NCBI RefSeq assembly: GCF_010723305.1
Contig: NZ_BLKW01000002.1
Coordinates: 372,001-436,000 of the forward strand
DNA from: Mycobacterium botniense
Lineage (GTDB): Bacteria; Actinomycetota; Actinomycetes; Mycobacteriales; Mycobacteriaceae
Direction: 5' to 3'
Length of the DNA stretch: 64,000 bases
Shown here in pieces: positions 22,805-32,815 of this stretch; position 1 is the first letter of the stretch, and every line of letters starts with the position of its first letter. A model generated the notes under the pieces. That model saw only the letters and a program-made list of their open reading frames with translations. It did no database searches and had not been told where the DNA came from. A program made the position numbers and the translations under genes.

Positions 22805-23604
22805 GCGGTTCCCAAGCGCTTCTGAGCGAGCACCCATTGCCGGTGCAGTTGCTGGCAACCGGCGGCGACCAGCGGATCGGCGCCGTCGTAACCGGAACGG
22901 AGCGCGGCGGCACCGGTGAAGTTCTGGCAGGCACTGTAGTCGGTGGTGACCACCACGGTGGGCAGCCCGACGGCGAGCGCCGCCGCCAGCCCCCGACCTG
23001 AACCGGTGACCGCCAGCGCACTCTCGGGCGTTATTCCCAGTTCCCACAACGCGAGCCGGTACAGTTCGACATCACCGGGCCGATCTGCGTCATCACCGGT
23101 CACTATGGTCTCGACCAGCCCCTCCCCCACGACGTTGCGGACCAGCGCCTCGACCCATGACCGGCGGCACGTGCTGACCACACCCACCCAGGTCCCGGCG
23201 ACGAACAAACCCATCACCAAGTCGACGAGCCCGGGCCGGGCTGCAATGTCACCGTCGAGTATGCGCTCGCCGACGATTGCCTTCTGGGTCGCGCAGACTC
23301 GGGCGGCGAGCGTATCCGCCCAGGCCCCGAAGCCGCGCGCGCCAAGTGCGCTCGCGACGCGCTGATGCTCGTCGGCGATTCGCAGAAGGCGCCCGTATTC
23401 CTCCACGCCCCAACTGATATCGAGATCGTGGGCGTCAAACGCAGCGTTGTAAGCCACCCGCTGCGCGTCACGTTCCAGATCGACCAGCGCCGTCTCCGCG
23501 TCGAACAACACCGCGCGCAGCGGCTCGACGTCGGCATCCCCCGGACGTGCCCGGTCCCACCAGAACGTCCGCGCGGGCCGTGTCTGCATCGGCACGGTTC
23601 GCAT
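22801..23604 (-). CDS. Degenerate HAD-superfamily (CbbY-like) protein
   Basis: 267 residues from the ATG at 23604; an ATG 19 codons upstream is possible. The fold is recognisable as a beta-phosphoglucomutase/CbbY-type HAD: strand 1 reads AVLFDAETALVD, the cap follows, then GVVSTCRRSWVEAL, ELYRLALWELGITPESALAV and VGLPTVVVTTDYSA. The catalytic positions are altered: motif I has Asp35-x-Glu37 instead of DxD, the motif III lysine is not seen, and motif IV reads TGSGRG instead of the usual acidic (D/E)S. A phosphatase or mutase is therefore doubtful; a ligand-binding pseudoenzyme is possible. Divergent from the response regulator. Confidence 0.75.
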   Translation of the reverse strand: MRTVPMQTRPARTFWWDRARPGDADVEPLRAVLFDAETALVDLERDAQRVAYNAAFDAHDLDISWGVEEYGRLLRIADEHQRVASALGARGFGAWADTLAARVCATQKAIVGERILDGDIAARPGLVDLVMGLFVAGTWVGVVSTCRRSWVEALVRNVVGEGLVETIVTGDDADRPGDVELYRLALWELGITPESALAVTGSGRGLAAALAVGLPTVVVTTDYSACQNFTGAAALRSGYDGADPLVAAGCQQLHRQWVLAQKRLGTA

Positions 23605-23663
23605 ACCGCTAGCGTGTCCGCGTCGCTCCCTCGGGTCGTCCCCCATTCGGGGGATTGGCATGG

Positions 23664-23711
23664 CTATTCACCCCGCTATTCACCCCGCTATTCACCCCGC
23701 TATTCACCCCG
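23664..23711. repeat. Four perfect copies of a 12-bp tandem repeat
   Basis: CTATTCACCCCG is repeated four times without a mismatch. It lies in the 181-bp gap between the HAD gene and the response regulator, 75-122 bp upstream of the regulator start. On the plus strand it is open in the regulator frame and would read AIHP four times if translation began at 23660, but the conserved receiver domain starts only at 23786, so it is more likely promoter-region DNA. Confidence 0.85.
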
Positions 23712-23785
23712 CGACGACGCGGCCGCGGCGTCCCCGGCGCCGGTTTCCGCCCGGCGATGGGGCGCTGCGCGACTATGGTGTTGCC

Positions 23786-24457
23786 ATGGTGGTGGGGTCT
23801 GCCGGTGCCCCGGTGCGGCTTGTGCTCGTCGATGACCACGAAATGGTGATCGAGGGTCTCAAGGCGATGCTCGCCGCCTTCAAGGACCGGGTGCGGGTGG
23901 TCGGGCAGGCCGTGGGCGCCGAGCGGGCGATCAGCGTTATCGAGAGCCTGCAGCCCGACATCGTGTTGTGCGACGTGCGCATGCAAGGTTCCAGCGGCTT
24001 AGACCTGTGCCTGGCGCTGCGTGAACGTGACCCGGAACGCAAAGTCGTCATGTTGTCGGTCTACGACGACGAACAGTACCTGTTTCAGGCGTTGCGGGTG
24101 GGCGCGCGCGGGTACTTGCTGAAAAGCATCAGCAGCGACGAGTTGGTGCGCCAGCTGGAATCGGTGCACCACGGTGAAACGGTCATCGACCCCGGTCTGG
24201 CCGCTCGCGCGGTCGACACCGCGGCACGGCTGCAGCGCGACGAGTTTTGGCCGGGCGCCCGGCAGGGATTGACCCAGCGGGAAAGCGAAATCCTCTCCTA
24301 CATCGTCACCGGACTGTCTAACCGTGGCATCGCCAATAAGCTCGTGATCGGCGAGGAGACCGTCAAAAGCCATCTGCGGTCGATATACCGCAAGCTTGGC
24401 GTCAGCGATCGTACCGGTGCGGTGGCCACCGCGCTGCGGGAAGGCATCTACCGATGA
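23786..24457 (+). CDS. NarL/FixJ-family response regulator
   Basis: DNA-binding response regulator of 223 residues from the ATG at 23786, chosen because the receiver strand VRLVLVDDHEMV follows directly. Acidic pocket Asp16/Asp17, phosphoacceptor Asp63 (VLCDVRMQG), switch Ser91 (VVMLSVYDD) and Lys113 (YLLKS) are all present. The C-terminal LuxR-type HTH reads LTQRESEILSYIVTGLSNRG and ETVKSHLRSIYRKLGV. Its stop overlaps the kinase start by 4 bp (ATGA), so the two form a cognate pair. Targets are unknown; the repeats upstream suggest possible autoregulation. Confidence 0.93.
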   Translation: MVVGSAGAPVRLVLVDDHEMVIEGLKAMLAAFKDRVRVVGQAVGAERAISVIESLQPDIVLCDVRMQGSSGLDLCLALRERDPERKVVMLSVYDDEQYLFQALRVGARGYLLKSISSDELVRQLESVHHGETVIDPGLAARAVDTAARLQRDEFWPGARQGLTQRESEILSYIVTGLSNRGIANKLVIGEETVKSHLRSIYRKLGVSDRTGAVATALREGIYR

Positions 24458-25692
24458 CAGGCTCCGGCGCGGCAGCTGCTCAGCCGCGGCGCGGCATGCC
24501 CAACGCGGTGCGCGACCTTGTCGACGCCGATCGTGAGCTGGCGCTGCTGCGCGAGCTGATCCAGGCGGCCTCCAGCGGCCCCGAGGTCGAACCGCTCGCG
24601 GCGGCGGCCGCGCGCATGATCACCGCGGCCACCGGGACCGACGTGTGCTTCGTGCACGTACTCGACGACAGCGGCCGCTCGTTGACGCTGGCCGGTGCGA
24701 CGCCGCCGTTCGACGGGCAGGTCGGCAAAATCCGGTTGCCGCTGGGCTCCGGGGTGTCCGGCTGGGTGGCACGGCACCGCGAACCGGTGGTCATCAGCCA
24801 CGACAAAGAGGCCGACCCACGCTACCTGCCCATCCCGTCGCTGCGCGGCCGAGATTTCACCTCGATGGTGTCGGTGCCCATGGAAACCGACCCGGGCGGG
24901 CTGGTGGGCGTGCTGAATGTGCATACGGTCGTGCGCCGGGAGTTCACGCACGGTGATGTCGAGTTGTTGCGCGTCATCGGCCGGCTCATCGCCGGTGCCA
25001 TGCATCAGGCGCGGCTGCATCGGCAGCTGGTGGCCCGCGAACGCGCGCACGAGCTGTTCGTCGAGCAGGTGATCGAGGCCCAGGAGATCGAGCGCCGCCG
25101 GCTCGCCGGGGATATTCACGACGGGATTTCGCAACGGCTGATCACATTGACCTACCGCCTGGACGCGGCGGCGCGTGCCGTCAACGACAATCCGGCCGAA
25201 GCCTCGCAACAACTCGACGAGGCCCGCCAGCTCGCCCAACTCACACTTCAGGAGGCGCGTGCCGCGATCAGCGGGCTGCGCCCGCCGGTGCTCGACGACC
25301 TGGGCCTCGCGGGCGGATTGGCCAGCCTGGCCCGCTCGATGCCCCAGCTGGAGCTGCAGCTGGATCTTTCAGATGTGCGGGTCCCCGAGCATATCGAGCT
25401 CGCGCTCTACCGCATCGCGCAGGAAGGCCTGCAAAACATCGTCAAACATGCCCACGCGACGATGGCCCGGCTGAAGTTCGCGGTCGAAAACGACACCGCC
25501 CGGCTGGAAATCGTCGATGACGGAGTGGGTTTCGACACTTTCGAGAACCCGCTCGGCGGCGACGACATGGGTGGGTACGGGGTGCTGTCGATGGCCGAGC
25601 GCGCCGAACTCGTTGGCGGACAGCTCAATATCCGGTCGCGACCCGGTGCCGGGACCGCGGTCACGGCCACCATTCCGCTGCGGTCCGTCTAG
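24454..25692 (+). CDS. Cytosolic GAF-domain sensor histidine kinase (HisKA_3 type)
   Basis: Sensor kinase of 412 residues without transmembrane segments, so it should sense an intracellular or diffusible signal. A GAF domain spans about residues 45-185, a coiled linker 186-210 follows, and the HisKA_3 dimerisation box ERRRLAGDIHDGISQ carries phospho-acceptor His222. The ATPase has the N-box EGLQNIVKHAHA, the G1 motif VDDGVGF and a G2 motif GGYGVLSMAERAEL. It is partner to the upstream regulator by a 4-bp overlap. The ligand of the GAF domain cannot be told from the sequence. Confidence 0.92.
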   Translation: MTGSGAAAAQPRRGMPNAVRDLVDADRELALLRELIQAASSGPEVEPLAAAAARMITAATGTDVCFVHVLDDSGRSLTLAGATPPFDGQVGKIRLPLGSGVSGWVARHREPVVISHDKEADPRYLPIPSLRGRDFTSMVSVPMETDPGGLVGVLNVHTVVRREFTHGDVELLRVIGRLIAGAMHQARLHRQLVARERAHELFVEQVIEAQEIERRRLAGDIHDGISQRLITLTYRLDAAARAVNDNPAEASQQLDEARQLAQLTLQEARAAISGLRPPVLDDLGLAGGLASLARSMPQLELQLDLSDVRVPEHIELALYRIAQEGLQNIVKHAHATMARLKFAVENDTARLEIVDDGVGFDTFENPLGGDDMGGYGVLSMAERAELVGGQLNIRSRPGAGTAVTATIPLRSV

Positions 25693-25877
25693 ACGAAGGC
25701 TGGTCTCCTTCCTCTCCACAGGGCGCTCTCGGCTCGGTGGTGCGGTGCGGCAGCGAGGGCGCGAGAATAGCCCGGGAGCGACGGCGTGGCCCCGGCGTCA
25801 CGGTCGGGCAACGTAAAACCGCCCAATGTCCCCGGGACTGGGTAATTTTGCGGGGTAATATTGCGTCCGCTCGCGAG

Positions 25878-26384
25878 TCAGAAATCCCCGGCGTTATGCC
25901 GCAACGTTCCGATCGATGACACCAAGGCTCGCGCTTCCTCCGGAGACATGCCGATATCGGCGAACACCTTCTCGTTGAGCGTGACCGTGGCGTCCTCAAC
26001 CGTGGAGCGACCGAGATCGGTGATCTGCACCAGGGTAGTGCGCCCGTCGGTGGGGTGCGGCGTGCGCTTCACCAGCCCATCGGCTTCCAGCCGGCGAATC
26101 GCGTGGGTCACGCTGGTGACATGGACCTGCAGCCGGTCGGACGCCTTGGTGATTGGCAACGCACCGGTCCGGCTGAACGCCAGCAGCCGCAACAACTCGA
26201 AGCGGGAAAAGCTTAAGTCATACGGGCGCAACGCGTTCTCGACGCGGGCGAGCAAAATCTGGTGGGCGCGCATCACCGACGTGACCGCGACCATGCCGTC
26301 CGCGAAATCGCCCCAGCCTGCGCGCTCCCAGTTGGCGCGGGCCTGCGCAATCGGGTCACGCCTGTCGGGTTGCTCAGCGGCCAT
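25878..26384 (-). CDS. MarR-family transcriptional regulator
   Basis: 168-residue winged-helix regulator. The recognition region reads SDRLQVHVTSVTHAIRRLEADGLV, followed by the wing RTPHPTDGRTTLVQIT, the MarR signature. It resembles Rv0737 of M. tuberculosis and, like it, lies near mapA (282 bp away), but the sigL-rslA genes that stand between them in M. tuberculosis are missing. Operators and ligand are not evident. Confidence 0.88.
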   Translation of the reverse strand: MAAEQPDRRDPIAQARANWERAGWGDFADGMVAVTSVMRAHQILLARVENALRPYDLSFSRFELLRLLAFSRTGALPITKASDRLQVHVTSVTHAIRRLEADGLVKRTPHPTDGRTTLVQITDLGRSTVEDATVTLNEKVFADIGMSPEEARALVSSIGTLRHNAGDF

Positions 26385-26666
26385 GCTTTTTCATACCGCA
26401 CTTGCGGGGCAGCGGTCAGCCGACGTTTGCCGTGGACTTTGTCACCGCGGCCAACGCCGTCGTTCACGCCCTGACTATTGGGGTGAGCTCGCCGGCCGGC
26501 TATTGTCCGAGGACGCACAGGCCAAATATGTTGGTATACAGTAAAAATGATCGCAGACCGTGGGTTGCGGCAGGCTAGCGGGTGTTCTGTCCGCAGGCTT
26601 GTCATCGGCCGCGCTACCGCGCCGCAGTGGCCCGCGAACTCGGGTTGTCGCGGAACACCGTAAGCC

Positions 26667-27467
26667 TTAGCCGAGGGTCAGGATGCGCGGCCCGTCCCCG
26701 GTTGCGGCCACGGTGTGCTCCCAGTGTGCGGCGCGCGAACCGTCGACGGTCACCACCGTCCACTCGTCGTCGAGCACAACCGTGTCGCCGGACCCGAGGG
26801 TCAACATCGGTTCGATGGCCAGCACCGAGCCCGGGACCAGCAGCGGACCGCGGCCCGGGGCGCCCTCGTTGGGCAGGAACGGCTCCATGTGCATGCGCCG
26901 GCCGATACCGTGGCCACCGTAGCCCTTGACGATGCCGAAGGCGCGTCCGTAGCGGGCTTCCGCCGCGTGCGTGCCGGTTTCGATGGCATGCGACACATCG
27001 CTGAGCCGGTTACCGGGCGTCATCGCGGCGATCCCGGCCTCCAGCGAATCCCTGGTCGCCTGCGCCAGCACTGCATCCTCTGCGCTGAGTGTCCCGACAC
27101 CGAAGGTGACCGCGGCGTCGCCGTGCCAGCCGTCCAGGATCGCTCCGCAGTCGATCGACACCAGGTCACCGGGCGCGAGAATCTCGGCAGCGGAGGGAAT
27201 CCCGTGCACCACCCGGTCGTTCACCGACGCGCAGATCGACGCCGGATAACCGTGATACCCCAGGAACGACGGCGTGGCCCCGGCGTCACGGATCACCGAT
27301 TCGGCGATCTGGTCGAGGCTCAGTGTGGAGACTCCGGCGACCGCTGCCTGCTGGACCGCGCGCAGCGCCGCGGCGACGACCGCGCCGGCCGCAGCCATCG
27401 CGTCGAGTTCCCCCGGGCTGCGTTGTGCCACAACCTTGCGCGGACGCAGACCGGCCAGTGCGATCAC
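26667..27467 (-). CDS. mapA: Methionine aminopeptidase, type I
   Basis: Removes the initiator methionine from new proteins. 266 residues from a GTG at 27467, one base after the adk stop. The metal ligands are Asp106 and Asp117 ([18 protein letters not shown]), His in GYGGHGIG, Glu in LAIEPML and Glu in DDEWTVV. It has no N-terminal SH3-binding extension, which matches mycobacterial MapA rather than MapB. Third gene of the secY-adk-mapA operon. Confidence 0.96.
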   Translation of the reverse strand: MIALAGLRPRKVVAQRSPGELDAMAAAGAVVAAALRAVQQAAVAGVSTLSLDQIAESVIRDAGATPSFLGYHGYPASICASVNDRVVHGIPSAAEILAPGDLVSIDCGAILDGWHGDAAVTFGVGTLSAEDAVLAQATRDSLEAGIAAMTPGNRLSDVSHAIETGTHAAEARYGRAFGIVKGYGGHGIGRRMHMEPFLPNEGAPGRGPLLVPGSVLAIEPMLTLGSGDTVVLDDEWTVVTVDGSRAAHWEHTVAATGDGPRILTLG

Positions 27468-27468
27468 G

Positions 27469-28014
27469 CTATTTCCCCAGGGCTTGCAGTGCGCGGGCGA
27501 ATACTTCGTCGATGCTGCCGACGGCGTCGACGGTTTTCAGCTCGTCACGGTAGTAGTCCAGCAGCGGCGCGGTCTCATCGTTATAGACCTTCATCCGGTT
27601 GAGGATGATCTCCTCGGTGTCGTCGGCGCGGCCCCGCCCTTCGAGCCGTTCGAGCAGCACGTCCCGCGGCACCCGAAACTCCAGGACCGCGTCGATTTTG
27701 GTGCCACGGCGCTCAAGCATCTCGTGGAGTGCCTTGGCCTGCTCAAGGGAACGGGGATAGCCGTCGAGGATGAACCCGGCGGCTGCGTCCGGATTGTTCA
27801 GGCGGTCGTCGACCATCGCGTTGGTCAGCTCGGACGGCACCAGGTCACCGGCGTCCAGGTACTGCTTAGCCTCGACGCCGAGCTTTGTCCCCGCCTTGAT
27901 GTGGCGCCGAAACAGCTCCCCGGTGGAGATCTGCGGAATCTCGAGTTTCTCCGCCAGCTTTGCCGCCTGCGTGCCTTTACCCGCCCCCGGCGGCCCCAGC
28001 AGAATAACCCTCAC
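27469..28014 (-). CDS. adk: Adenylate kinase
   Basis: Interconverts ATP+AMP and 2 ADP. 181 residues with P-loop GPPGAGKGT at 7-15, the AMP-binding segment STGELFRRH and [10 protein letters not shown]. The long LID insert of E. coli-type enzymes is absent, giving the short form known from mycobacteria. The ATG overlaps the secY stop by 4 bp, as in many bacteria. Confidence 0.97.
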   Translation of the reverse strand: MRVILLGPPGAGKGTQAAKLAEKLEIPQISTGELFRRHIKAGTKLGVEAKQYLDAGDLVPSELTNAMVDDRLNNPDAAAGFILDGYPRSLEQAKALHEMLERRGTKIDAVLEFRVPRDVLLERLEGRGRADDTEEIILNRMKVYNDETAPLLDYYRDELKTVDAVGSIDEVFARALQALGK

Positions 28015-29333
28015 TTCAGGAACCCTTCATAGTTGCGCTGCATGAGCTGGCTCTCGATCTGCTTGACCGTATCCAAACCGACGCCGACCATGATCAGTAC
28101 CGCCGTTCCGCCGAACGGCAGATTCTGGACCGTCCCGGTACTGCCTAACCCGAGAAAGAAATTAGGCAATACCGCGATCACACCGAGGTAGATCGAGCCC
28201 GGCAACGTAATCCGGCTCAGCACAAAACGCAAATAGTCAGCCGTTGGCCGGCCCGGCCGAATACCGGGAATGAAGCCGCCGAACTTTTTCATCTCGTCGG
28301 CGCGTTCATCGGGATTAAATGTGACCGAGACGTAGAAATACGTGAAGAAGATGATCAGCGCGAAATAGATGGCGATGTATACGGAGTTGCCGGGGTTGGA
28401 CAGGTAGTTCGCGACGAATTTGTCCCACCAACTGCTGCCCCGACCGCCACCGCTTCTGATCAGCTGGGTGATCAGCTGCGGAATATAGATCAGTGACGAG
28501 GCGAAGATGACCGGGATGACCCCGGCCTGGTTGACTTTGAGCGGCAGATACGTCGACGTCCCGCCGTACATGCGCCGACCCACCATGCGCTTGGCGTATT
28601 GCACCGGGATGCGGCGTTGGCCCTGCTCGACGAACACCACGCCGACGATGATGACCAGCGTGGCCGCACAGACCGCGGCGAAAGTCATTCCGCCGCGGTT
28701 GTGCAGGATGTCTCGGCCCTCGAAGGGGATCCGGGCGGCGATGCCGACGAAGATCAACAGCGACATACCGTTGCCGATCCCGCGCTCGGTGATCAGCTCG
28801 CCCATCCACATCACCAGCGCCGCGCCCCCTGTCATCACAAACACGATCACGACGAGGGTGAAGATGCTCTGGTCGGCGATGATGTCTAATGCGCAGCCCT
28901 GCAGCAGCCCGCCGTTGGCTGCCAGCGCCACAATGCTGGTTGCCTGCAAGATGGCCAGCGCGATCGCCACGTAGCGGGTGTATTGGGTCATTTTGGCCTG
29001 ACCGGCCTGACCCTCTTTGCGCAGCTCCTCGAACCGCGGGATGACGACCGTGAGCAGCTGCACGATGATGCTGGCGGTGATGTAGGGCATCACGCCGACC
29101 GCGAACACGGTCAGCTTCAGCAGGGCGCCGCCGGAGAACAAGTTGATCAGCGAGTAGATCTGGCCGCCCTCACCGCCGGTGACCTGGGCGATGCACTTCT
29201 GCACGTTGGGGTAGTTCACCCCGGGAGACGGCAATGAGGCACCGATGCGATAGATCACGACGATGCCCAGCGTGAACAGGATCTTCCGTCTCAGGTCGAC
29301 TGTCCGCAGCGATGAGATGAAAGCCGAAAGCAC
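28011..29333 (-). CDS. secY: Preprotein translocase channel subunit SecY
   Basis: Central pore of the Sec translocon. The GTG at 29333, 5 nt after GGAGGA, gives 440 residues beginning [17 protein letters not shown]; the open frame runs 13 codons further but without homology. Ten membrane spans are apparent; the plug region lies after [10 protein letters not shown], and the cytoplasmic loop [20 protein letters not shown] is highly conserved. Followed by adk and mapA. In the classical spc operon rplO precedes secY; here 18.7 kb of accessory genes lie between them. Confidence 0.97.
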   Translation of the reverse strand: MLSAFISSLRTVDLRRKILFTLGIVVIYRIGASLPSPGVNYPNVQKCIAQVTGGEGGQIYSLINLFSGGALLKLTVFAVGVMPYITASIIVQLLTVVIPRFEELRKEGQAGQAKMTQYTRYVAIALAILQATSIVALAANGGLLQGCALDIIADQSIFTLVVIVFVMTGGAALVMWMGELITERGIGNGMSLLIFVGIAARIPFEGRDILHNRGGMTFAAVCAATLVIIVGVVFVEQGQRRIPVQYAKRMVGRRMYGGTSTYLPLKVNQAGVIPVIFASSLIYIPQLITQLIRSGGGRGSSWWDKFVANYLSNPGNSVYIAIYFALIIFFTYFYVSVTFNPDERADEMKKFGGFIPGIRPGRPTADYLRFVLSRITLPGSIYLGVIAVLPNFFLGLGSTGTVQNLPFGGTAVLIMVGVGLDTVKQIESQLMQRNYEGFLK

Positions 29334-29555
29334 TCTTCCTCCTGCGCAGCCGAACACCGGTCGGAATGCCAACCGGGCCGGCCGGCATCGGATAGTTCTG
29401 GGTCACGCGCCAGGCACCCGCAGGCCAGGATGTGTCCCGGCGCGTCGAACAGTTTACGAGAGTAACAGCGCGGGCGACGCCTCCCAGCAATGAGGCGCGC
29501 AGATCCATGGCTTATTATATTGGCTAAGTATCAAGTGGTGGTTGCGGGGGTGAGG

Positions 29556-30563
29556 ATGATGCGCAGGGACAGCGTACGGTTCGACGGCGACACGTGGGAT
29601 CTGGCCTCCAGCGTCGGTGCAACAGCCACGATGGTCGCTGCGGCCCGCGCGCTGGCCAGCACCGAACCCGACCCGATTATCGACGACCCGTTCGCCGCGC
29701 CGCTGGTGCGCGCGGTCGGTGTGGAATTCTTCACCCGACTGGTCGACGGTGACATCGCCGTCTCGCAGGCGGCTGAGCAGGCCGGGCGAAACCTCCGGCT
29801 GGAGACCGATTCGATGGCAGTGCGCACCCGCTTTTTCGACGATTTCTTCGTCGCAGCCGCCGAGGCCGGGCTGCGCCAGTCGGTGATCCTTGCCGCCGGA
29901 CTCGACTCGCGCTCGTACCGGCTGGCGTGGCCGGCGGGCAGCGTCGTCTATGAGATCGACCAGCCGCGGGTAATCGACTTCAAGACGCGGGCATTGGCCG
30001 ATCTCGGCGCCACCCCCACCGCCGAGCGCCGCCCGGTGGGCATCGACCTGCGTGACGACTGGCCCACCGCGCTGCGGCAACACGGTTTCGACCCGGCCCA
30101 GCCGACCGCCTGGAGCGCCGAGGGGCTGCTGATGTACCTGCCGCCACACGCGCAGGACCGGTTGTTCGACGACATCACCGCGCTCAGCGCCCCGGGCAGC
30201 CGGCTGGCCACCGAATATCACCCTGAGTCCGGGCCGACGATGGCCCAACGTGCCCAGATGTTCAACCGGCGGTGGGCCGATCTCGGCTGCGATATCGACC
30301 TGTCGGGACTGTTCTACGACGGCCCGCGCAGCAATGTCGTCGACTACCTGACTGACCGGGGCTGGCAGGTGAGCACCCGGCTTCGACGGGACTTGTTCGC
30401 CGACTACGGCCGGACATTTCCCGATGACGAGGAGATGGCGGCGTTTCGCAACGTCGTCGCTGTCACCGCGATCCGCACAGCAGCAGACAGCCCGCCGATG
30501 CACAGACAACCGACTCGCGACGAAGAAGGAGGCGCCCCGAATTCCGATGGCCCGAACCGATAA
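29556..30563 (+). CDS. LCM-family SAM-dependent methyltransferase, copy 1
   Basis: Member of the actinobacterial S-adenosylmethionine methyltransferase family related to leucine carboxyl methyltransferases (TIGR00027 type). From the ATG at 29556 it has 335 residues; the next ATG is one codon on. Conserved pieces: [26 protein letters not shown]-motif [14 protein letters not shown] (split from the preceding RQS), [21 protein letters not shown] and [11 protein letters not shown]. It corresponds in position to Rv0731c beside secY. A CTAAGTA element lies 26 bp before the start. Substrate unknown. Confidence 0.88.
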   Translation: MMRRDSVRFDGDTWDLASSVGATATMVAAARALASTEPDPIIDDPFAAPLVRAVGVEFFTRLVDGDIAVSQAAEQAGRNLRLETDSMAVRTRFFDDFFVAAAEAGLRQSVILAAGLDSRSYRLAWPAGSVVYEIDQPRVIDFKTRALADLGATPTAERRPVGIDLRDDWPTALRQHGFDPAQPTAWSAEGLLMYLPPHAQDRLFDDITALSAPGSRLATEYHPESGPTMAQRAQMFNRRWADLGCDIDLSGLFYDGPRSNVVDYLTDRGWQVSTRLRRDLFADYGRTFPDDEEMAAFRNVVAVTAIRTAADSPPMHRQPTRDEEGGAPNSDGPNR

Positions 30564-31449
30564 CGACTCCTGGGACCTGGCCTCCAGCGTGGGGGTGACC
30601 GCGACCATGGTCGCAGCCTCACGCGCGATGGCGTCGCAAGGTCCCGATCCGCTGCTCGACGACCCGCTGGCCGATCCGCTGGTCCGCGCGGTCGGCCTGG
30701 AGCCTTTCGTCCGCCTGATCGACGGCGAAATCGACGTCGACGACGATCCGCTGCTGAACCGGAAGACTCGAACCGAGCGGATCACGGTCCGGACAAGGTT
30801 TTTCGATGATTTCTTCGTCGCAGCCGCCGAGGCGGGGGTGCGCCAGGCCGTGATTTTGGCTTCCGGTCTGGATACCAGGGCTTACCGGCTGCCCTGGCCG
30901 GCGGGCATGGTCGTCTACGAGATCGACCAGCCGCCGGTGATCGATTTCAAAACCCGGACCCTCGCCGAACTCGGCGCTGCCCCGGCCGCCGAACACCGCC
31001 CGGTGGGCATCGACCTGCGTGACGACTGGCCCGCGGCGTTGCGGCACCACGGTTTCCACCCGGACCAGCCGACCGCCTGGAGCGCCGAGGGGCTGCTGCC
31101 CTATCTGCCGCCCGAGGCCCAGGATCGGTTGTTCGACCACATCACCACGCTCAGTGCACCCGACAGCCGGCTCGCCACTGAGCATTTCCCGGAGCGCAAC
31201 GCCTTCTCCGACGAGCGGGCGCAGCGGTTCACCCAACAGTGGCAACGCCTGGGCATGGACCTCGACATGTCCGACCTGTTCTATCCGGGTGAACGCAGCA
31301 TCGTCGTGGACTACTTGAGCAGCCACGGCTGGCAGGTGACCGCCTATCCGGCGCGAGAACTCTACGAGCGCAACGGGTTCGAATTCCCTGAAGACCAGAT
31401 AGTGGCTGCCTTCGGCGATATGAGCTACGTCAGCGCGGTACGGCGCTAA
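30547..31449 (+). CDS. LCM-family SAM-dependent methyltransferase, copy 2
   Basis: 300-residue paralogue of the preceding gene, whose 3' end it overlaps by 17 bp; AAGAAGGAGG about 13 nt upstream is the likely ribosome-binding site. It shares [51 protein letters not shown] and [14 protein letters not shown]. The C-terminal end overlaps the opposing xylB by 20 bp. The function of this family is unknown; members are multiplied in mycobacteria. Confidence 0.88.
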   Translation: MARTDNDSWDLASSVGVTATMVAASRAMASQGPDPLLDDPLADPLVRAVGLEPFVRLIDGEIDVDDDPLLNRKTRTERITVRTRFFDDFFVAAAEAGVRQAVILASGLDTRAYRLPWPAGMVVYEIDQPPVIDFKTRTLAELGAAPAAEHRPVGIDLRDDWPAALRHHGFHPDQPTAWSAEGLLPYLPPEAQDRLFDHITTLSAPDSRLATEHFPERNAFSDERAQRFTQQWQRLGMDLDMSDLFYPGERSIVVDYLSSHGWQVTAYPARELYERNGFEFPEDQIVAAFGDMSYVSAVRR

Positions 31450-32785
31450 CCCGGGACGGCTGCTCGCCCAATTCCAGAAACCGCCGGTAGCGTTCCTCCA
31501 TGACGCGGGCCCAGGCGGGGTCGGGTTCGACCACGCGTTCGGTGCGGGCCCAGCGGGCGGCATCGATCGGCGACGATTCCAGGCCGGCCGCCATCCTGGC
31601 GAGAAACGCGGCGCCCAGCGCCGCTCCCTCGGCCACCGCCGACACCTCCACCGCACGTCCGGTGGCATCGGCGATGGCCTGCATCCACAGTGGTATCCGC
31701 GTCCCACCGCCCGCCGCCACGATGCGTGACACCGGTACACCGCTTCGCTCGATGAGCTGGCGAACGACAAACCCCGACGCCTCGTACGCAGCCCGCCGCA
31801 CCGATGCCGGGCCGTGAGTCAGATCCAGACCGTCGAGCACGGCCCGGCGATCCGGATCGTGGTAGGGCACGCGTTCCCCACGCACATACGGCGACCACAC
31901 CGGCACCCGCTGGGGATCCAGCGTTGTCGGATCGCCAGGGCCCAGCAAACGATCCGCCCAGGTGAGAAACAGACCGCCGGCGTTACTCGCCCCCCCGATC
32001 TGGCTTTTCCCGGGGGCGGTATGCGGGATGGTCCACAGCCCCGGAACGTGGCGGGCGTCGGGTATCGTCGTCCACACCACCAGGGTGGTGCCGCACAAGA
32101 CGAGCACATCACCGTCGTGGTCGGCGCCGGCCACCACCCGCTCGCACAGGGCGTCGACGGTGCCGACCGCCAACATGGTGTCGCTGTCGCGCACCTGCCC
32201 GGCAACTGCGCCGATCATCTCGACCCGGGGCAGACGGTCCACCGTCACGCCGTAGTCGGCGCATGCCTTGTCGTTCCAGCCGCTGCCGTCGAATAGCGGC
32301 GCGCTGGTATACGCGGTGGCGTGGTCGATCACCGCCTCGCCCGCCAGCGCGTAGTTGGCCACCGCCGGCGCCGGCCAGTACCCGGCCGCGCCCGGCGCCT
32401 GCCGGGCCGTCCAGCGCACGAACTCGGCGGCCTCCCCCATCGGGGGTAATGGTTGGTCGGGGGCCGCCGGGACCCGGCCCCGCCCGTCGCCATACAGCAG
32501 CCCCGGCGTGATGGGCTGGCCGGCGGAATCGACGGCCGCCAGCGACGGCACCATCGCCGTGACGGCCACGGCCAGTGCCTCGGGGCACGCCAACCGCTCG
32601 AGCGCCGCAAGCGGGCCGCGCCGCCAGGCCTGGTCGGCGTCGTGCTCCAGCCGGTCGGGCGCCGGCACGTGCAGCCGGTGCACAATCCGTGTCCGGCCCA
32701 CCACCCGCCCGTCCGCGTCGGCGGCCACCGCTTTGACGGCGGTTGTGCCGATATCGATGCCGATTGTGACCTCTGTGCGTGACAC
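31430..32785 (-). CDS. xylB: FGGY-family carbohydrate kinase, xylulokinase-like
   Basis: ASKHA-fold sugar kinase, 451 residues from the GTG at 32785 (VSRTEVTIG); the open frame continues 131 codons upstream across the divergent serA2 but without homology. The phosphate-1 loop is [12 protein letters not shown], the second is LCGTTLVVW, and the adenosine motif is [25 protein letters not shown] segment occupies the place where FGGY kinases carry the catalytic Asp. The neighbours serA2 and fucA suggest phosphorylation of a ketopentose or deoxyketose cleaved by the aldolase; the true substrate is not determined. Confidence 0.88.
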   Translation of the reverse strand: MSRTEVTIGIDIGTTAVKAVAADADGRVVGRTRIVHRLHVPAPDRLEHDADQAWRRGPLAALERLACPEALAVAVTAMVPSLAAVDSAGQPITPGLLYGDGRGRVPAAPDQPLPPMGEAAEFVRWTARQAPGAAGYWPAPAVANYALAGEAVIDHATAYTSAPLFDGSGWNDKACADYGVTVDRLPRVEMIGAVAGQVRDSDTMLAVGTVDALCERVVAGADHDGDVLVLCGTTLVVWTTIPDARHVPGLWTIPHTAPGKSQIGGASNAGGLFLTWADRLLGPGDPTTLDPQRVPVWSPYVRGERVPYHDPDRRAVLDGLDLTHGPASVRRAAYEASGFVVRQLIERSGVPVSRIVAAGGGTRIPLWMQAIADATGRAVEVSAVAEGAALGAAFLARMAAGLESSPIDAARWARTERVVEPDPAWARVMEERYRRFLELGEQPSRVSAVPR

Positions 32786-32815
32786 GGGCGTCACCGTACG
32801 CCAGCATTGGCACTC

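Noticed and set aside
23664..23711. Possible CRISPR array from the 12-bp repeats
   Set aside because: The units are contiguous with no spacers and far too short.
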